In this document: in pieces, positions 54,298 to 64,000 of the stretch
How positions within the stretch are numbered: the stretch's first letter is position 1
How the letters are laid out: the number at the start of each line of letters is the position of its first letter
Origin: Mesostigma viride
Lineage: Eukaryota > Streptophyta > Mesostigmatophyceae > Mesostigmatales > Mesostigmataceae
Length of the DNA stretch: 64,000 nucleotides
Assembly: GCA_009746045.1 (NCBI GenBank)
Contig: RPFO01000934.1
Span: 307,501-371,500 of the forward strand
Reading direction: 5' to 3'
Translations under genes and position numbers: made by a program
The notes under the pieces: generated by a model
Databases searched by the model: none
Told to the model about the DNA's origin: nothing
What the model saw: only the letters and a program-made list of their open reading frames with translations

Positions 54298-54440
54298 TGC
54301 GGACATGAGCAGCGTATCCTACACGAAAACTTTACCGCAGCATGTTGGTGACTGCGCCATCCAGTTGTTGGCAAGGTCGGCAGTGAGGGTCCACGTCCCG
54401 GCCCCGTACGCAAGAACAGGGAGGACCAGGACCTTAATAA
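54298..54440 (-). pseudogene. LINE F, 5' remnant of ORF2
   Basis: On the minus strand this reads KVLVLPVLAYGAGTWTLTAD and LANNWM, matching LINE N at 8880-8960, with a stop and frameshifts after it. It continues at 52150 across element C. Its first 83 bp are included in the 656-bp tandem duplication, so a second copy exists at 55014-55096. Confidence 0.85.
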
Positions 54441-55669
54441 CACGTGTGCTCATGAGATCGATTACAAGAATATATCTGGGTTTTCAAAGAAAATGATAAG
54501 AAATTACATCAAGGCCTTTCAAATTGTGTGTATCGGTTGAAGGTTCCTTTAATATTAAGTGAGACAACTATCCTGGACACATGGCGATCCAAACCCACGT
54601 GACACAGTCTACGTGATCATTAACTAGTTCATTAATTAATTACGCCAAGGCGCAGTTTACAAGCTCATTGAGCACTGAGTGAAACAATCAGCTTGCAGTA
54701 ACCCAGGGACAAAACTGAATGCTAACATTATACACACCCCATTTCTCAGATCGCTCCATATCCTCCACCATGATGCTGGACATGCATGCACATCCAACAT
54801 AGCCTGTGCAACTGGGACCTGGCGATTTCGCAAAAATAACACATGCTGCCTGGGAAATGTTTTGGCAGCGAGTATGTTTTAAGAGTTTGCTATTGGCGTC
54901 CGTTTCTTGTGGTTCACCAGCACCACCGCCACGACTGTGACCAGGCAGCCCAGGAGCTGCACATGGGTGAGCGTCTCCTTTAGCAGCAAGAATCTGTTAG
55001 CATGAGGTATGGACATCCAGTTGTTGGCAAGGTCGGCAGTGAGGGTCCACGTCCCGGCCCCGTACGCAAGAACAGGGAGGACCAGGACCTTAATAACACG
55101 TGTGCTCATGAGATCGATTACAAGAATATATCTGGGTTTTCAAAGAAAATGATAAGAAATTACATCAAGGCCTTTCAAATTGTGTGTATCGGTTGAAGGT
55201 TCCTTTAATATTAAGTGAGACAACTATCCTGGACACATGGCGATCCAAACCCACGTGACACAGTCTACGTGATCATTAACTAGTTCATTAATTAATTACG
55301 CCAAGGCGCAGTTTACAAGCTCATTGAGCACTGAGTGAAACAATCAGCTTGCAGTAACCCAGGGACAAAACTGAATGCTAACATTATACACACCCCATTT
55401 CTCAGATCGCTCCATATCCTCCACCATGATGCTGGACATGCATGCACATCCAACATAGCCTGTGCAACTGGGACCTGGCGATTTCGCAAAAATAACACAT
55501 GCTGCCTGGGAAATGTTTTGGCAGCGAGTATGTTTTAAGAGTTTGCTATTGGCGTCCGTTTCTTGTGGTTCACCAGCACCACCGCCACGACTGTGACCAG
55601 GCAGCCCAGGAGCTGCACATGGGTGAGCGTCTCCTTTAGCAGCAAGAATCTGTTAGCATGAGGTATGGA
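54358..55669. repeat. 656-bp exact tandem duplication
   Basis: 54358-55013 and 55014-55669 appear identical. Each copy contains the LINE F 5' remnant at one end and a complete terminal exon of the EamA transporter at the other. The junction reads ggtatgga then catccagttg. The duplication postdates the LINE F insertion. Confidence 0.9.
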
Positions 55670-58600
55670 TCAGGAGGCAAGTTGATAAAAGGCCATCACA
55701 AAGATTCATGAGGTGCCCAGGAACATATGACAATGATAAATATAAAGATAACGACGCTGTTAGTGATAATGAGAATAACGGGGCCATTTGGCAGATGCTG
55801 CAATGTTCTATTGGGAAAAGCAGAAAGTGTTTTGACATAGCCAGCATAATATAAAAGTCTCTTAGCTTCGCGCGGCAGGGCTCGCCTTGCCAGCATACAG
55901 TATGCCCTAATCTTTATTGCACACATAGAAACCGTCTTAAGCATGCCGAAAATGCCTACTACACCTCGGCAGATACCTAGGTGTTCAGAATAGCAATTGA
56001 GCAACAAATGTCTGTGAAAATGTTTGTCGAAGGTCCGACTATTTCCTCAGCTGCACACACTAGTAAGTCCCCCCCCCCCCCCAGGCAATTATTACCGAGG
56101 AACCTGGCTGGTTCGTCCCTTAATGCGAGACACCCCACCTATTCCAGCCAGGATAAGCAATTACTGGAGACAGCTGTGCTCGCTGCTGAGAGGCGACGCC
56201 ACCACCACCCCCGCATCCAAAACACTAACGGATTGGAGCCGGGCGCCTCAGCGGAAATGGGTCAAGCCGTGGTCAACCCCTAGCATTTACACTTGCCGGC
56301 TAGGGACCGAAGAGATGCCCACGACTTGTCTAAAGCAGGCTGCGGATGCGCCCCACAGGGTGCCGCAAGCACTAGGGGTAGCTTCCCTAGTTCCAGAACT
56401 CAGTAAAAAAGACATCGCAAAGGTCTCCCAAACAGCGCTATGAGCACCGCCCAATCACCGCCATAAAGACCCATCCAAAGATTCACGCAAAGACCGACCA
56501 GTGCCACAAGAACCCACCCAAAGGACGCCGCAAAGACGGGCGTGAGGAAGGTGAGGGAGCTGAGGCGCACGAGGTCCCCTTTGTTGGCAAAGTAGAAGAA
56601 CACGCCGTAGCTGGCAGCCGCGCCAAACACGGAGCAGTAGGAGAGCGCGGCAATGTCCCTCAGGGACACGTGCACGGCCGCTGGATGGAGAAACAGCGGC
56701 TCCCCCGTGGCGTGTGCCAGCAGTATCAGCACGAGCGCGCCGATCACCATGTGCTGTCATTGGGCGTGGTGGTGGTGGGAAGCAAGGGGGGCCACGAGGG
56801 AGGATGAGGGGATGGGTGGGTGGTGAAGGCCAGAATGATTATGAACTTTCCACTTAGGGAGAGGATAGAGTGCGCAAAAAATGAACGCAGAGAGAATCTA
56901 GAAGGAAGGCGTACACAAACTAGACCTCACAGACAACTGTGACACAGTCCAAACAAAGACTACGTGGTAAACGGCTTCCCCTACTCCCAACCTGCAACTG
57001 GGCCCCTGCCCCTAGGTGCCTTCCTCTTTCTGCATAGGTGTCTTGTATACTCCTCCCTTGCTTCCACCCTACCTGACTGACGCGTCGAGTGACTTGATTG
57101 CTCAATTTGAAAAACAATGCTACTATTTATTTTATAACGAAAAATGTGAACTCACTGGATACACCCATTCGTCCACATGCTTGCGGATCCACCCCGCCCT
57201 TGCTTGATGCTTTCGTCGGCATGCTTTGCTTGATCGCGAATCCGCCCCATTACAAGCGCATTGAGGGCGTAGTAACACCCCCAACACAGCTACCTAGAAT
57301 AGCACATGTTACAGCTTTAATATACATAGCAGGCCACTCTGCCCTTTCGCTTGCGCCTGCACTCACCCACGCGGTGGCCATGGTTGGGTCATGGACCTGG
57401 CAACAGCCTAAGGGAACTACCACATGTGCAGAACTGTCACAAACAACACGGCAAACACTACCAACTGCCAAGCACCCACGCGGTGGCTATGACCGGGGTC
57501 ACTCCCACGCACACCTACCATGAATAGCTCGTATGGTAGTACTGCTATAAATAGTATGCCACTCTCATCTCTTTCCATGCGGTCTGGACTCACCCACGCG
57601 GTGGCCATAATCGGGTCGCACCCGCGGCACACCCATCGGAACATGAGCGTGCCGGCCGCCATGCTCTGTGCCGCTGCCAGCATCCACGACTCGCCTGAGC
57701 CAAACCAGCGGAGGAAGCGGTAGCCCAGCCGGCGCCACGTGCTGGCGCCCACATGCAAGGAAACCCTGCCGATCCCCTCCCCTTCACCTGGATGAGGGTC
57801 CAGGTGGAAGGGGGTCCCATCAGAGATGCGCTCACGTATGCCCCCCAATGGAGGTATTTTGGAGGATGCATTGCCGGCAAAGCCATTCCCGTTAGAGCTA
57901 TTTCTATTGGAGGCAATATTCGAAGACACGCTCTTGCTGCCACCGTACTCCGCGGCGCTATTTTCAGCACGGCCTCCATAAGGAGCGCCGTTGGACGCTG
58001 CGTGGTCATCACTGCGACCTCTGCGTGCATCCACCTGGCCGGAGGATGCATCCCCATCCACAGGCGGCCCCGCCTTAAAGACATCATTGGGATATAAATA
58101 GCGAGGCGCGCCCGGGTGGGGGCTGACCGCGTCATAAACATTAGCACCCTGCTCCTGGGCACTATCCCTGTCAATAGCATTGTACATCTCCCTGGCTGGA
58201 ACGATCCATGCATCATCATCGTTCTGCATACCCTTAGCCACGCTGTGATTAGCCACCATCTCATCCTGCATCGTGTCCATCATGGCCCTCCGACCCATCG
58301 TCCCTTCCCTCCTCCCCCCCATCCCCATCCCCCTACCCGCCCCCACACTGGGTACCACCCCTTCCACCGCCCCCGCCCCCATCCAATGGTGCACCAGCGC
58401 ACCAGCGCCGACACCCATCCCCGGGGTCAAACTGAGCCCACCCGGAGGCACCAGGTCAGCGCCCAGCACGAGCGTCGGCGGGGACCCTGGCTTCACACCC
58501 AGGGACAGCACGGTGATGCCCACCATCCCTAGCAGCAGGCCGAGGACCTTGGTCACGGGCAGGCTCTCGTGGAAGAGCAGCGCGGCAAAGAGGGCGACCG

Positions 58601-59455
58601 TGAGAGGCTGCGAGTCGATGATGACGGAGCCCAGGCCCGCGGAGGTCGTGCGCAGGCCTTCCGCCAGGAAACCCTGCGGGGCCGTAAGGGGGATAGGGGC
58701 CAGGGGAGGGAAGAAAGGATGTGTGTGGGGGGGGGCAGTGGGAGGAAATGGCAAGTGGTCAAGAATATTAGGGAGGGGGTCGTGATGTGGTCCATAATGC
58801 CAAAAAATGTGGATCACGTGGATCACCAAAAGAAGACAATCACCATTCGATATAATGACCCAAGCAGCCCACCCATCACTGCCGAAGCAGCCCAACTTGA
58901 CATCAACCCTATCTGGAACGTCACCCCATTTACGATGCCAAAGATACTCCACCCCCCAAATAACGCCATCAACCCAACCGTCTCATCCAAGCCGCGTACC
59001 GACCCACCCTACCTGAAACATGGCCGCGTCCACGATCCCAAAGATAAGTATCGCAAACCACGAGCGCGCGGTCGAGGGCATCGGCCGCCGCTTGGCTGCT
59101 GCGGTGACGGCCAGCAGGATACCCGCGGGCAGCAGCCGTATGGCCGCCACCGTGAAGGGTCCCAGGATGGGGAGGACCGTCTTGAGGGCCACCATGGACG
59201 TGCCCCAGAAGAAAAATGGCGAAATGAGCAGCAGCTTTGCGAGAAAGGGATGGAACAGGGTATAGAATCTGCGCCAGCCGGATGGGGTATCGATACCACT
59301 GGACTGGTTGTTGCTGCTATTACTTGCGCTGGCATTGGGGCCAGGCTCACTGGCCAGAGGCTGGTAGCTGTTGTCGACCAGCGAACTGGGCAGCGATTCT
59401 ACTAGCAGCGTCACGAGGCCAGGGTCGTCGGCCGCCAGCTTGCGGTACTTGGTCC
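54879..59455 (-). CDS. EamA/DMT-family transporter, plant-chloroplast/cyanobacterial type (at least 4 exons)
   Basis: Exons: 59455-59013, 58673-57594, 56753-56518 and a terminal exon at 55649-55535, with an identical spare copy at 54993-54879. The frame is continuous (phases 0, 0, 2). Signatures in order: ISPFFFWGTSMVALKTVLP, VAAIRLLPAGILL, GFLAEGLRTTSAGLGSVIID, SQPLTVALFAALLFHE, AAQSMAAGTLMFRWV, DPIMATAWHMVIGALVL, SYGVFFYFANKGDL, LSSLTFLTPVFAASFG and LLKETLTHVQLLGCLV. This matches the ten-helix EamA carriers of plants and cyanobacteria (Arabidopsis AT3G02690 type). The substrate is unknown. A hydrophilic insert of about 220 residues between the two EamA halves is unusual. A first exon is missing: a candidate ends at about 60735 (MAAVAALMPKSGSNQLASLT), phase-compatible but weak. 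Confidence 0.9.
55670..56517. other. EamA intron 4
   Basis: Starts (gene sense) with a short echo of the exon 4 end: plus-strand cccatccaaagattcacgc at 56470 versus cccacccaaaggacgccgc at 56513. Also a run of 12 C at 56069. Nothing else recognised. Confidence 0.5.
56754..57364. other. Distal EamA intron 3
   Basis: Next to exon 4, the gene-sense strand is pyrimidine-rich (56760-56830). No other feature recognised. Confidence 0.4.
57365..57593 (-). repeat. Two copies of the EamA exon 3 3' end in intron 3
   Basis: The exon end (plus-strand cacccacgcggtggccataa at 57591) recurs at about 57366 (cacccacgcggtggccatgg) and 57476 (cacccacgcggtggctatga), spaced about 111-115 bp. In gene sense the first reads DPTMATAW before GTGAGT, like DPIMATAW in the exon. 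Downstream intron sequence (gagtggc ... ctat) is copied with it. Confidence 0.9.
58925..59012 (-). repeat. Partial copy of the EamA exon 2 3' end in intron 2
   Basis: Plus-strand acgatgccaaagata at 58934 echoes acgatcccaaagata of the exon at 59033. A short, degraded copy about 99 bp away. Confidence 0.55.
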
Positions 59456-60964
59456 CTGCGGAGGAGAGGGAACTGTGGTGGGAGTCTTCCTGGGAGATTG
59501 CCTGGCAATGGTGGGGCGGTGGGGTTGGGGGTTGGGGGTGTGTGGTGGGGGGGGGGGAAGGCGGGGGGTTCAGGTTGGTGGGTGGCTAAGAGGTTGTGAG
59601 GTGGGTGAATGCCATGGTATCTCTGCAGTGTACAGCTTTGAGCAAAAGCATTTATTTGTTCCCAGTGCATCAAGGAGCTGAAGACTGCGTGAGCGACCAC
59701 CAGAATGTTTGGGGCACGCACACCACTGCCACCTGTCGCCTGTCATTGTCTTCTATAAACTAGGTGAGTGACCCCTTGACAGATGACATAGCAGACATGG
59801 AGTGACCTAGGAGGACATGGAGTTTACGGATTTGCGTGGGGTGCACATCCGCGGAGAAATGTGAAATACCTTGAGATACAACTTAATACGTTGCAGAGTA
59901 AATACCTGGGAGCGTCCCACAGCACGCGGTACGCGACGGATTCTGGCGATTGAGAGTATTAATGTGTACGATTAGGACGGTAATTAGGCATTGGCAGCTT
60001 AGGCATATCCGTCCAACAGTTCGAGCAAGCCATTTGAGTCAAGGTCAGGTAGCTCAGCAGCACAAAAGGACGATGCCCTGCCATTACATGATTTCTTTCC
60101 TATACACAGTGAAGCTTATGGAAGCTAGGGTACAAGGTGCGTTGAAGGGGTGGCTCCTTGGCACACCATTATAAACTAGAAATATTTGACATGGGTACGA
60201 TCAGAAAAGACAATGCGAAGGGGCTAATATAGTATTCTACTACTGAGAACGTACCCTGCAAAGCCAAAGCTGACCACTCTTCTATTTTCTTTATCCACTT
60301 ACATCTTCGTGTCCAGGGGTAATGAAGCCAGTCAATGTTCGAAACAGCGCTCCGACTCGCCTGAATGACCTCGACGATCCAAAATATTCTCCGTCTCGAT
60401 CTTCGGTCAGAGGCATTTCCAATTTTCCAGTTCAAGTAAAAGTTGGAGAGGGAATACTGTGAATGGAGGCCCGACCGCTGAATAAGAAATTTAACAGTCC
60501 CGTTTAAAAGTCAGTCCAGAAAGTTCCAAGTCTTCATGTCAAGGCCGCAGTGGTTTCGTCGTCGAAGAAGTCCACCCGTCATCGACTACATGTTCGCATA
60601 TATCCCAGTGCGAGCTAGCTAGCCAAGATACCTGCTACACCCAGCCCAATGTGGCAATGTCATAGCCAAGAAAGCGTGAGAGGGCTGACCATTAGATGCA
60701 TTGGCGCAGAATGGATATGTTCACCAATTGTCAATGAAGCAAGTTGATTGCTACCGCTCTTCGGCATTAATGCGGCTACTGCAGCCATGGCTGCACGCTT
60801 GCCGTCATTTTTTCTGGTTGTTGAGGGTTTACTATTCCCGCGCCGGTTGTCCGACGGGGTTATGAATAGTGGAGCCACAGACCTATCCTGCCTTATGGTA
60901 TTGAATAACTAGGGTGTGTACTTGACCCCTACATAAGCGGATAAGCCACAGCCGTAGCCCACAG
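59456..60964. promoter_or_regulatory. Upstream region of the EamA gene
   Basis: Likely holds intron 1, the missing first exon and the promoter. The gene-sense strand is pyrimidine-rich at 59465-59600, next to the exon 2 acceptor. No repeat family recognised. Confidence 0.4.
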
Positions 60965-61582
60965 CAGTGTTTTTTTTAGTGGCGATACACCGCCAAATGT
61001 GGCGGTGTGGCACTTTTTTTGGCAAAATGTGGCGGTGCCACCCACTTGGACAGGGCACCCAAGAAGCCACAATTTGGCCGTGCTGTTCTACTTTGTAGTT
61101 TCGTTTCGCCACAGGGTGGCCGTGCCTGAAGTTCACTCTAGTACAGGCTACGCCACAATTGGCGGTGTCAGCCGGTCTTCCGGCCGGCGTTCCGCCACAA
61201 GCCTCCCTAGTACTAGAACTACTATGAGTATTACTATGACTGACTGACTTACTGACTGCATAGTGCATGTACGTAGAGCCCGGCCAAGTGCCAAGTGGCA
61301 AGTGGCCCGCTGCCAGAGACCAGAGTGCACTGTGCAGACTGCAGCTTGTGTGCATTTTCTGGCTTCAGCTGGCTGGCGGCCTGGCGGCTGGCGCCTCAGT
61401 TCCAGTCACTCGCCAGCCATACAGTACTGTACTGCATTGCATTGACTATGTGTTTCGACTTTCGGCACTTCAGTAATCGTTTTGTTAAGCAGTGGCTGTA
61501 GTGGTAATCGTTGTTGTTAATTTACCAAGTACGCCCGGCGCCGATGCCTGAGACGGAGACGCTCGCCCGCCTTGTGTACAGG

Positions 61583-61658
61583 CATTCACGCCTTAAGTTG
61601 GGTTCGAGGTTTTTGGTCAACCCAACTTCAGGCGTGAACCCAACTTAAGGCGTGAATG
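61583..61658. repeat. 76-bp hairpin repeat
   Basis: Arms cattcacgccttaagttggg (plus tt) at 61583-61604 and the exact reverse complement at 61637-61658; a third partial arm (aacccaacttcaggcgtgaa) lies between. Related sequence stands at 47640. Confidence 0.85.
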
Positions 61659-61763
61659 ATTCTAATAAATTCTACTAGTTTGAACTTAAGATAATTAAAC
61701 ATACTGTTCTGAACTACTTTGAACTTGGAATGCCAGTACGGCGCCGCGCCGCGCTGACCCCGC

Positions 61764-62418
61764 TAGGGTTGTACCGAATAGTGTTCCGAATACCGAATAT
61801 CCCCCGAATACCGAACCGAACACCGAATATGTTCAGTATACGGCGAACGGTCTGTCCGTCTGAACATATTCGGTATCGGTATCGGGAGGCAAGCTCTACT
61901 TCCGAATATGTTCGGTATCGAAATCGGGACACCCTACTATTCGACGAATATATTCGTAGTTCCGAATATCGAATAGTAGTATCCCTACTAGCGGGCGGCG
62001 CAGCCTCCAGCCTCCACTCACCAGCTGGCGCGGTCATGCCTCCGCCGACTCAGAGTTAGGCCAACGCCCAAAAGCTGAACGCACAATGCAGGGAAGGCAA
62101 CTGTGCTCGTCTAAGTATTAAACACTAAGTGTATCTCAATATATAATTGATACAAAATAATTAATATAAGTCTCATTAATATAAATGATACAAGTTATCT
62201 ACCTAATACGTTATAGTAGCTACTGTCGTCATTATTCGATCGGCGTCCGAATAGTTCGGAGAACTATTCGGTGTTCGATTCGGGAAGGGCCCTTCAGCTC
62301 CGAACATATTCGGTATCGGTATCGGGAGGCTCCAAATATATTCGGCATCGGGTTCGGGGCACCCCCCTGGTCCGAGTATCCGATTCGGCAAGCCAAAACG
62401 CTATTCGGTACAACCCTA
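61764..62418. mobile_element. hAT-like non-autonomous element, inner (655 bp)
   Basis: The sequence gaccccgc occurs at 61756-61763 and 62419-62426. The termini TAGGGTTGTACCGAATAG and its inverse match over 18 bp. Subterminal repeats gaacatattcggtatcggta occur near both ends (61862, 62304). TAGGG-type ends and 8-bp duplications fit hAT. No transposase. Confidence 0.9.
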
Positions 62419-62609
62419 GACCCCGCTGCCGGTAGGGTCATTTGCTGCACCAAAAAGCCAGCCCGCCACACGTGGCCGTGCCAAGCCCAATTTTAATTGG
62501 CTTAAAGCCACACATTGGCCGAGTAAACTGAAGTTTTCATAGTTCGAAACGCCACAAGTGGCCTAGCGCCACTAGTAACGAAAACCTTAAAAAAAACACT
62601 GGCCCACAG

Positions 62610-63425
62610 CCCCTGACCACGCTCGCGGCAGGAAGGAAGGCATCGTTGTCGCCTTGTCGGGCCTTACTTCAGACTTCAGACCTGCTTCAGATTTTATTCG
62701 CACTAACTGCTGGCAAATTTTTTGGCAAATCTCTATTGGCGCGAAATCATGCGAAGCGAAGATACACGGCTGTGCTTATCTCTGGATTTCTTTATGTCAG
62801 GATTGGCCCCCGTGCGCCAAAATACACCATGTGTACTAATGCAGTCTTTTCGGTTTGCTGCCGCCCTACTACTAGCGTGACACTTGGACAGACCCTCTGC
62901 GCGTGCCGCGTGCAACCGCCTCGGCTGTAGGCCCTGTTGCTTTACTGAGTTTGATCAAGCATCCAAAAGTCTCACACCCCGTTTACGAGGGACACAGCGA
63001 TTAACTTTTTACTAATATGACACGCCATAGCTTCGCTGTGGAACCTTCCATGTCTGTATCCGCCCGGTAGGCGAAGTCTTGTGATGTGCCTCGGGGGATT
63101 TTAGTGGGGTAATTTCCTTTTCCATCGCATATTATGGCATGCAAAGGGATGTTGGCATCAGACATGGTCTTCTGACGATAATGCCACCAGTATGGTGCCT
63201 AGAAATTGCGGTGCGGAGATGGGGCAAAGATAAATTTACGCACTCATTGTTGAGTCGAAGAGGAAAGAGGGCTCAGAATGGCACTTTGACATCCCTTGAA
63301 GCCCTAGAATCGCGAATGTGTTCAAGGAATTGCCCGGCCTAGGGAGCAATACCATTTCACTGCCTGAGGTTGCAGGATTCGGAGCCAGTGATCGACTGGG
63401 GGGTTAGTAAAATACCTTGGAGAAA
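62610..63425. promoter_or_regulatory. Upstream region of the kinesin gene
   Basis: No exon or repeat recognised; presumably holds the kinesin promoter and 5' UTR. Confidence 0.4.
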
Positions 63426-63706
63426 ATGCCTACTAGTAAATTAGGTTTAAAGGCCGCCCTGGGGCGAGCTCGCCTCAATGAGTCTAAAACCGATGCCAAG
63501 AGCACACCGTCTGCAAGCAGTAGCACGCCTGTACCCATCCAAGGGTCCGTCTTCCCCGCTCTGGGTTCTGTCTTCCCTGCTCCGGGCACCGTGTCGCCAC
63601 CGAAGCGGCAGCCGCTGCCGGTATCAGAACGGCCGAAGTCTGCCCCGGCACAGCCCAGTCACACCGGCGACAACGTCAACGTCTGCGTCCGATTTCGCCC
63701 CCTGAA
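63426..63706 (+). CDS. Kinesin-like protein, first exon (N-terminus of motor domain)
   Basis: ATG at 63426 (MPTSKLGLKAALG). A 75-residue Ser/Pro-rich leader precedes NVNVCVRFRPL, the first beta-strand of the kinesin motor head. The exon ends CTGAA/gtacgc, and AA plus C or T would give the usual Asn of RPLN. Known role: ATP-driven microtubule motor. The rest of the gene is outside the window or in exons not recognised by 64000. The kinesin subfamily cannot be told. Confidence 0.8.
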
Positions 63707-64000
63707 GTACGCTACCATTTTTCATGATACTCTCATTCGATCCAGTCCATAGCATGTCTTGAACGTGCACATTTGTCAGACAATCGGTTGGCCGTGCCAT
63801 TTCTCTCTGGATTCTTGTATTCATGCCAACTCGCTGCCCATGGGCATACATGCATGCTTGCCAAATGAAGCATGCATGAGAACCGTCGGATAGCCCCATC
63901 CATGTACATGTGACTATGGATAGCCCTGCAAGTTGCAAGGCAATGACAATTGGATGGCTGAATATCTACTATTATAGCAATATGAGCTGTCATGCTTGTC
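63707..64000. other. Start of kinesin intron 1
   Basis: No second exon recognised before the window ends. Confidence 0.5.

Larger units (their letters stand above)
60965..62601. mobile_element. hAT-like non-autonomous DNA element, outer, 8-bp target duplication
   Basis: The sequence gcccacag occurs at 60957-60964 and 62602-62609. Termini are CAGTGTTTTTTTTA on the left and its inverse on the right (taaaaaaaacactg). Subterminal regions are rich in gccaca/tgtggc motifs on both strands. An 8-bp duplication with CAGTG ends fits the hAT superfamily. No transposase is encoded. It contains a second hAT-like element (61764-62418) and a hairpin repeat (61583-61658). Confidence 0.85.

Noticed and set aside
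60660-60878. Minus-strand frame as a separate small gene
   Set aside because: No recognisable domain; it may include the missing first exon of the EamA gene, but support is only a phase-compatible donor.

Overview
This is nuclear DNA of an intron-rich eukaryote. Genes are split by GT-AG introns, the proteins are eukaryotic (ESCRT-II VPS36, a DMXL/Rav1 protein, a kinesin), and LINE-type retrotransposons, DNA-transposon derivatives and satellites fill the rest. A plant-type HIR/SPFH protein, a DOMON-cytochrome b561 and a plant/cyanobacterial-type EamA transporter point to a green alga or a related protist. That is inference; no rRNA or organelle gene is present to fix it.

Layout: (1) 259-2849 (+), last three exons of a DMXL/rabconnectin-3 gene, with a 30-bp minisatellite in an intron. 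(2) 3331-10318, a minus-strand ORF1-only retroelement (A) split by a 5.1-kb LINE (N) inserted with an 11-bp target duplication; N itself carries a TA-flanked MITE. SINE-like copies follow. (3) 11567-20757 (-), a complete eight-exon VPS36 gene. (4) 21952-25458 (+), a DOMON-cytochrome b561 gene transcribed divergently from VPS36. (5) 26038-37094, a retroelement and satellite block: degenerate LINE G with a 3-kb tetranucleotide array, an intact full-length ORF1-only element (E), a tandem segmental duplication, a 950-bp (ATTC)n array and element D. (6) 37762-47189 (-), a complete eight-exon HIR gene. (7) 47640-54440, a dispersed repeat holding ORF1-only element B, then LINE F interrupted by ORF1-only element C. 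(8) 54879-59455 (-), an EamA/DMT transporter whose last exon lies in a 656-bp exact tandem duplication. (9) 60965-62601, two nested hAT-like elements with 8-bp target duplications. (10) 63426-63706 (+), first exon of a kinesin.

The host genes look like unrelated housekeeping functions: V-ATPase assembly, endosomal sorting, transmembrane electron transfer, membrane microdomains, metabolite transport and a microtubule motor. No operon-like or pathway clustering is visible. All exon models for VPS36, HIR, DOMON-b561 and the EamA gene were joined by hand and keep a continuous reading frame at every junction.

Two patterns deserve most attention. First, in the three minus-strand genes, introns often begin with one to four degenerate copies of the preceding exon's 3' end plus its 5' splice site. 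Second, a set of ORF1-only retroelements (resembling mammalian half-L1s in organisation) shares with the ORF2-bearing LINE a 3'-terminal stem-loop around CCAACGG, followed by a variable short tandem repeat, which suggests mobilisation in trans.
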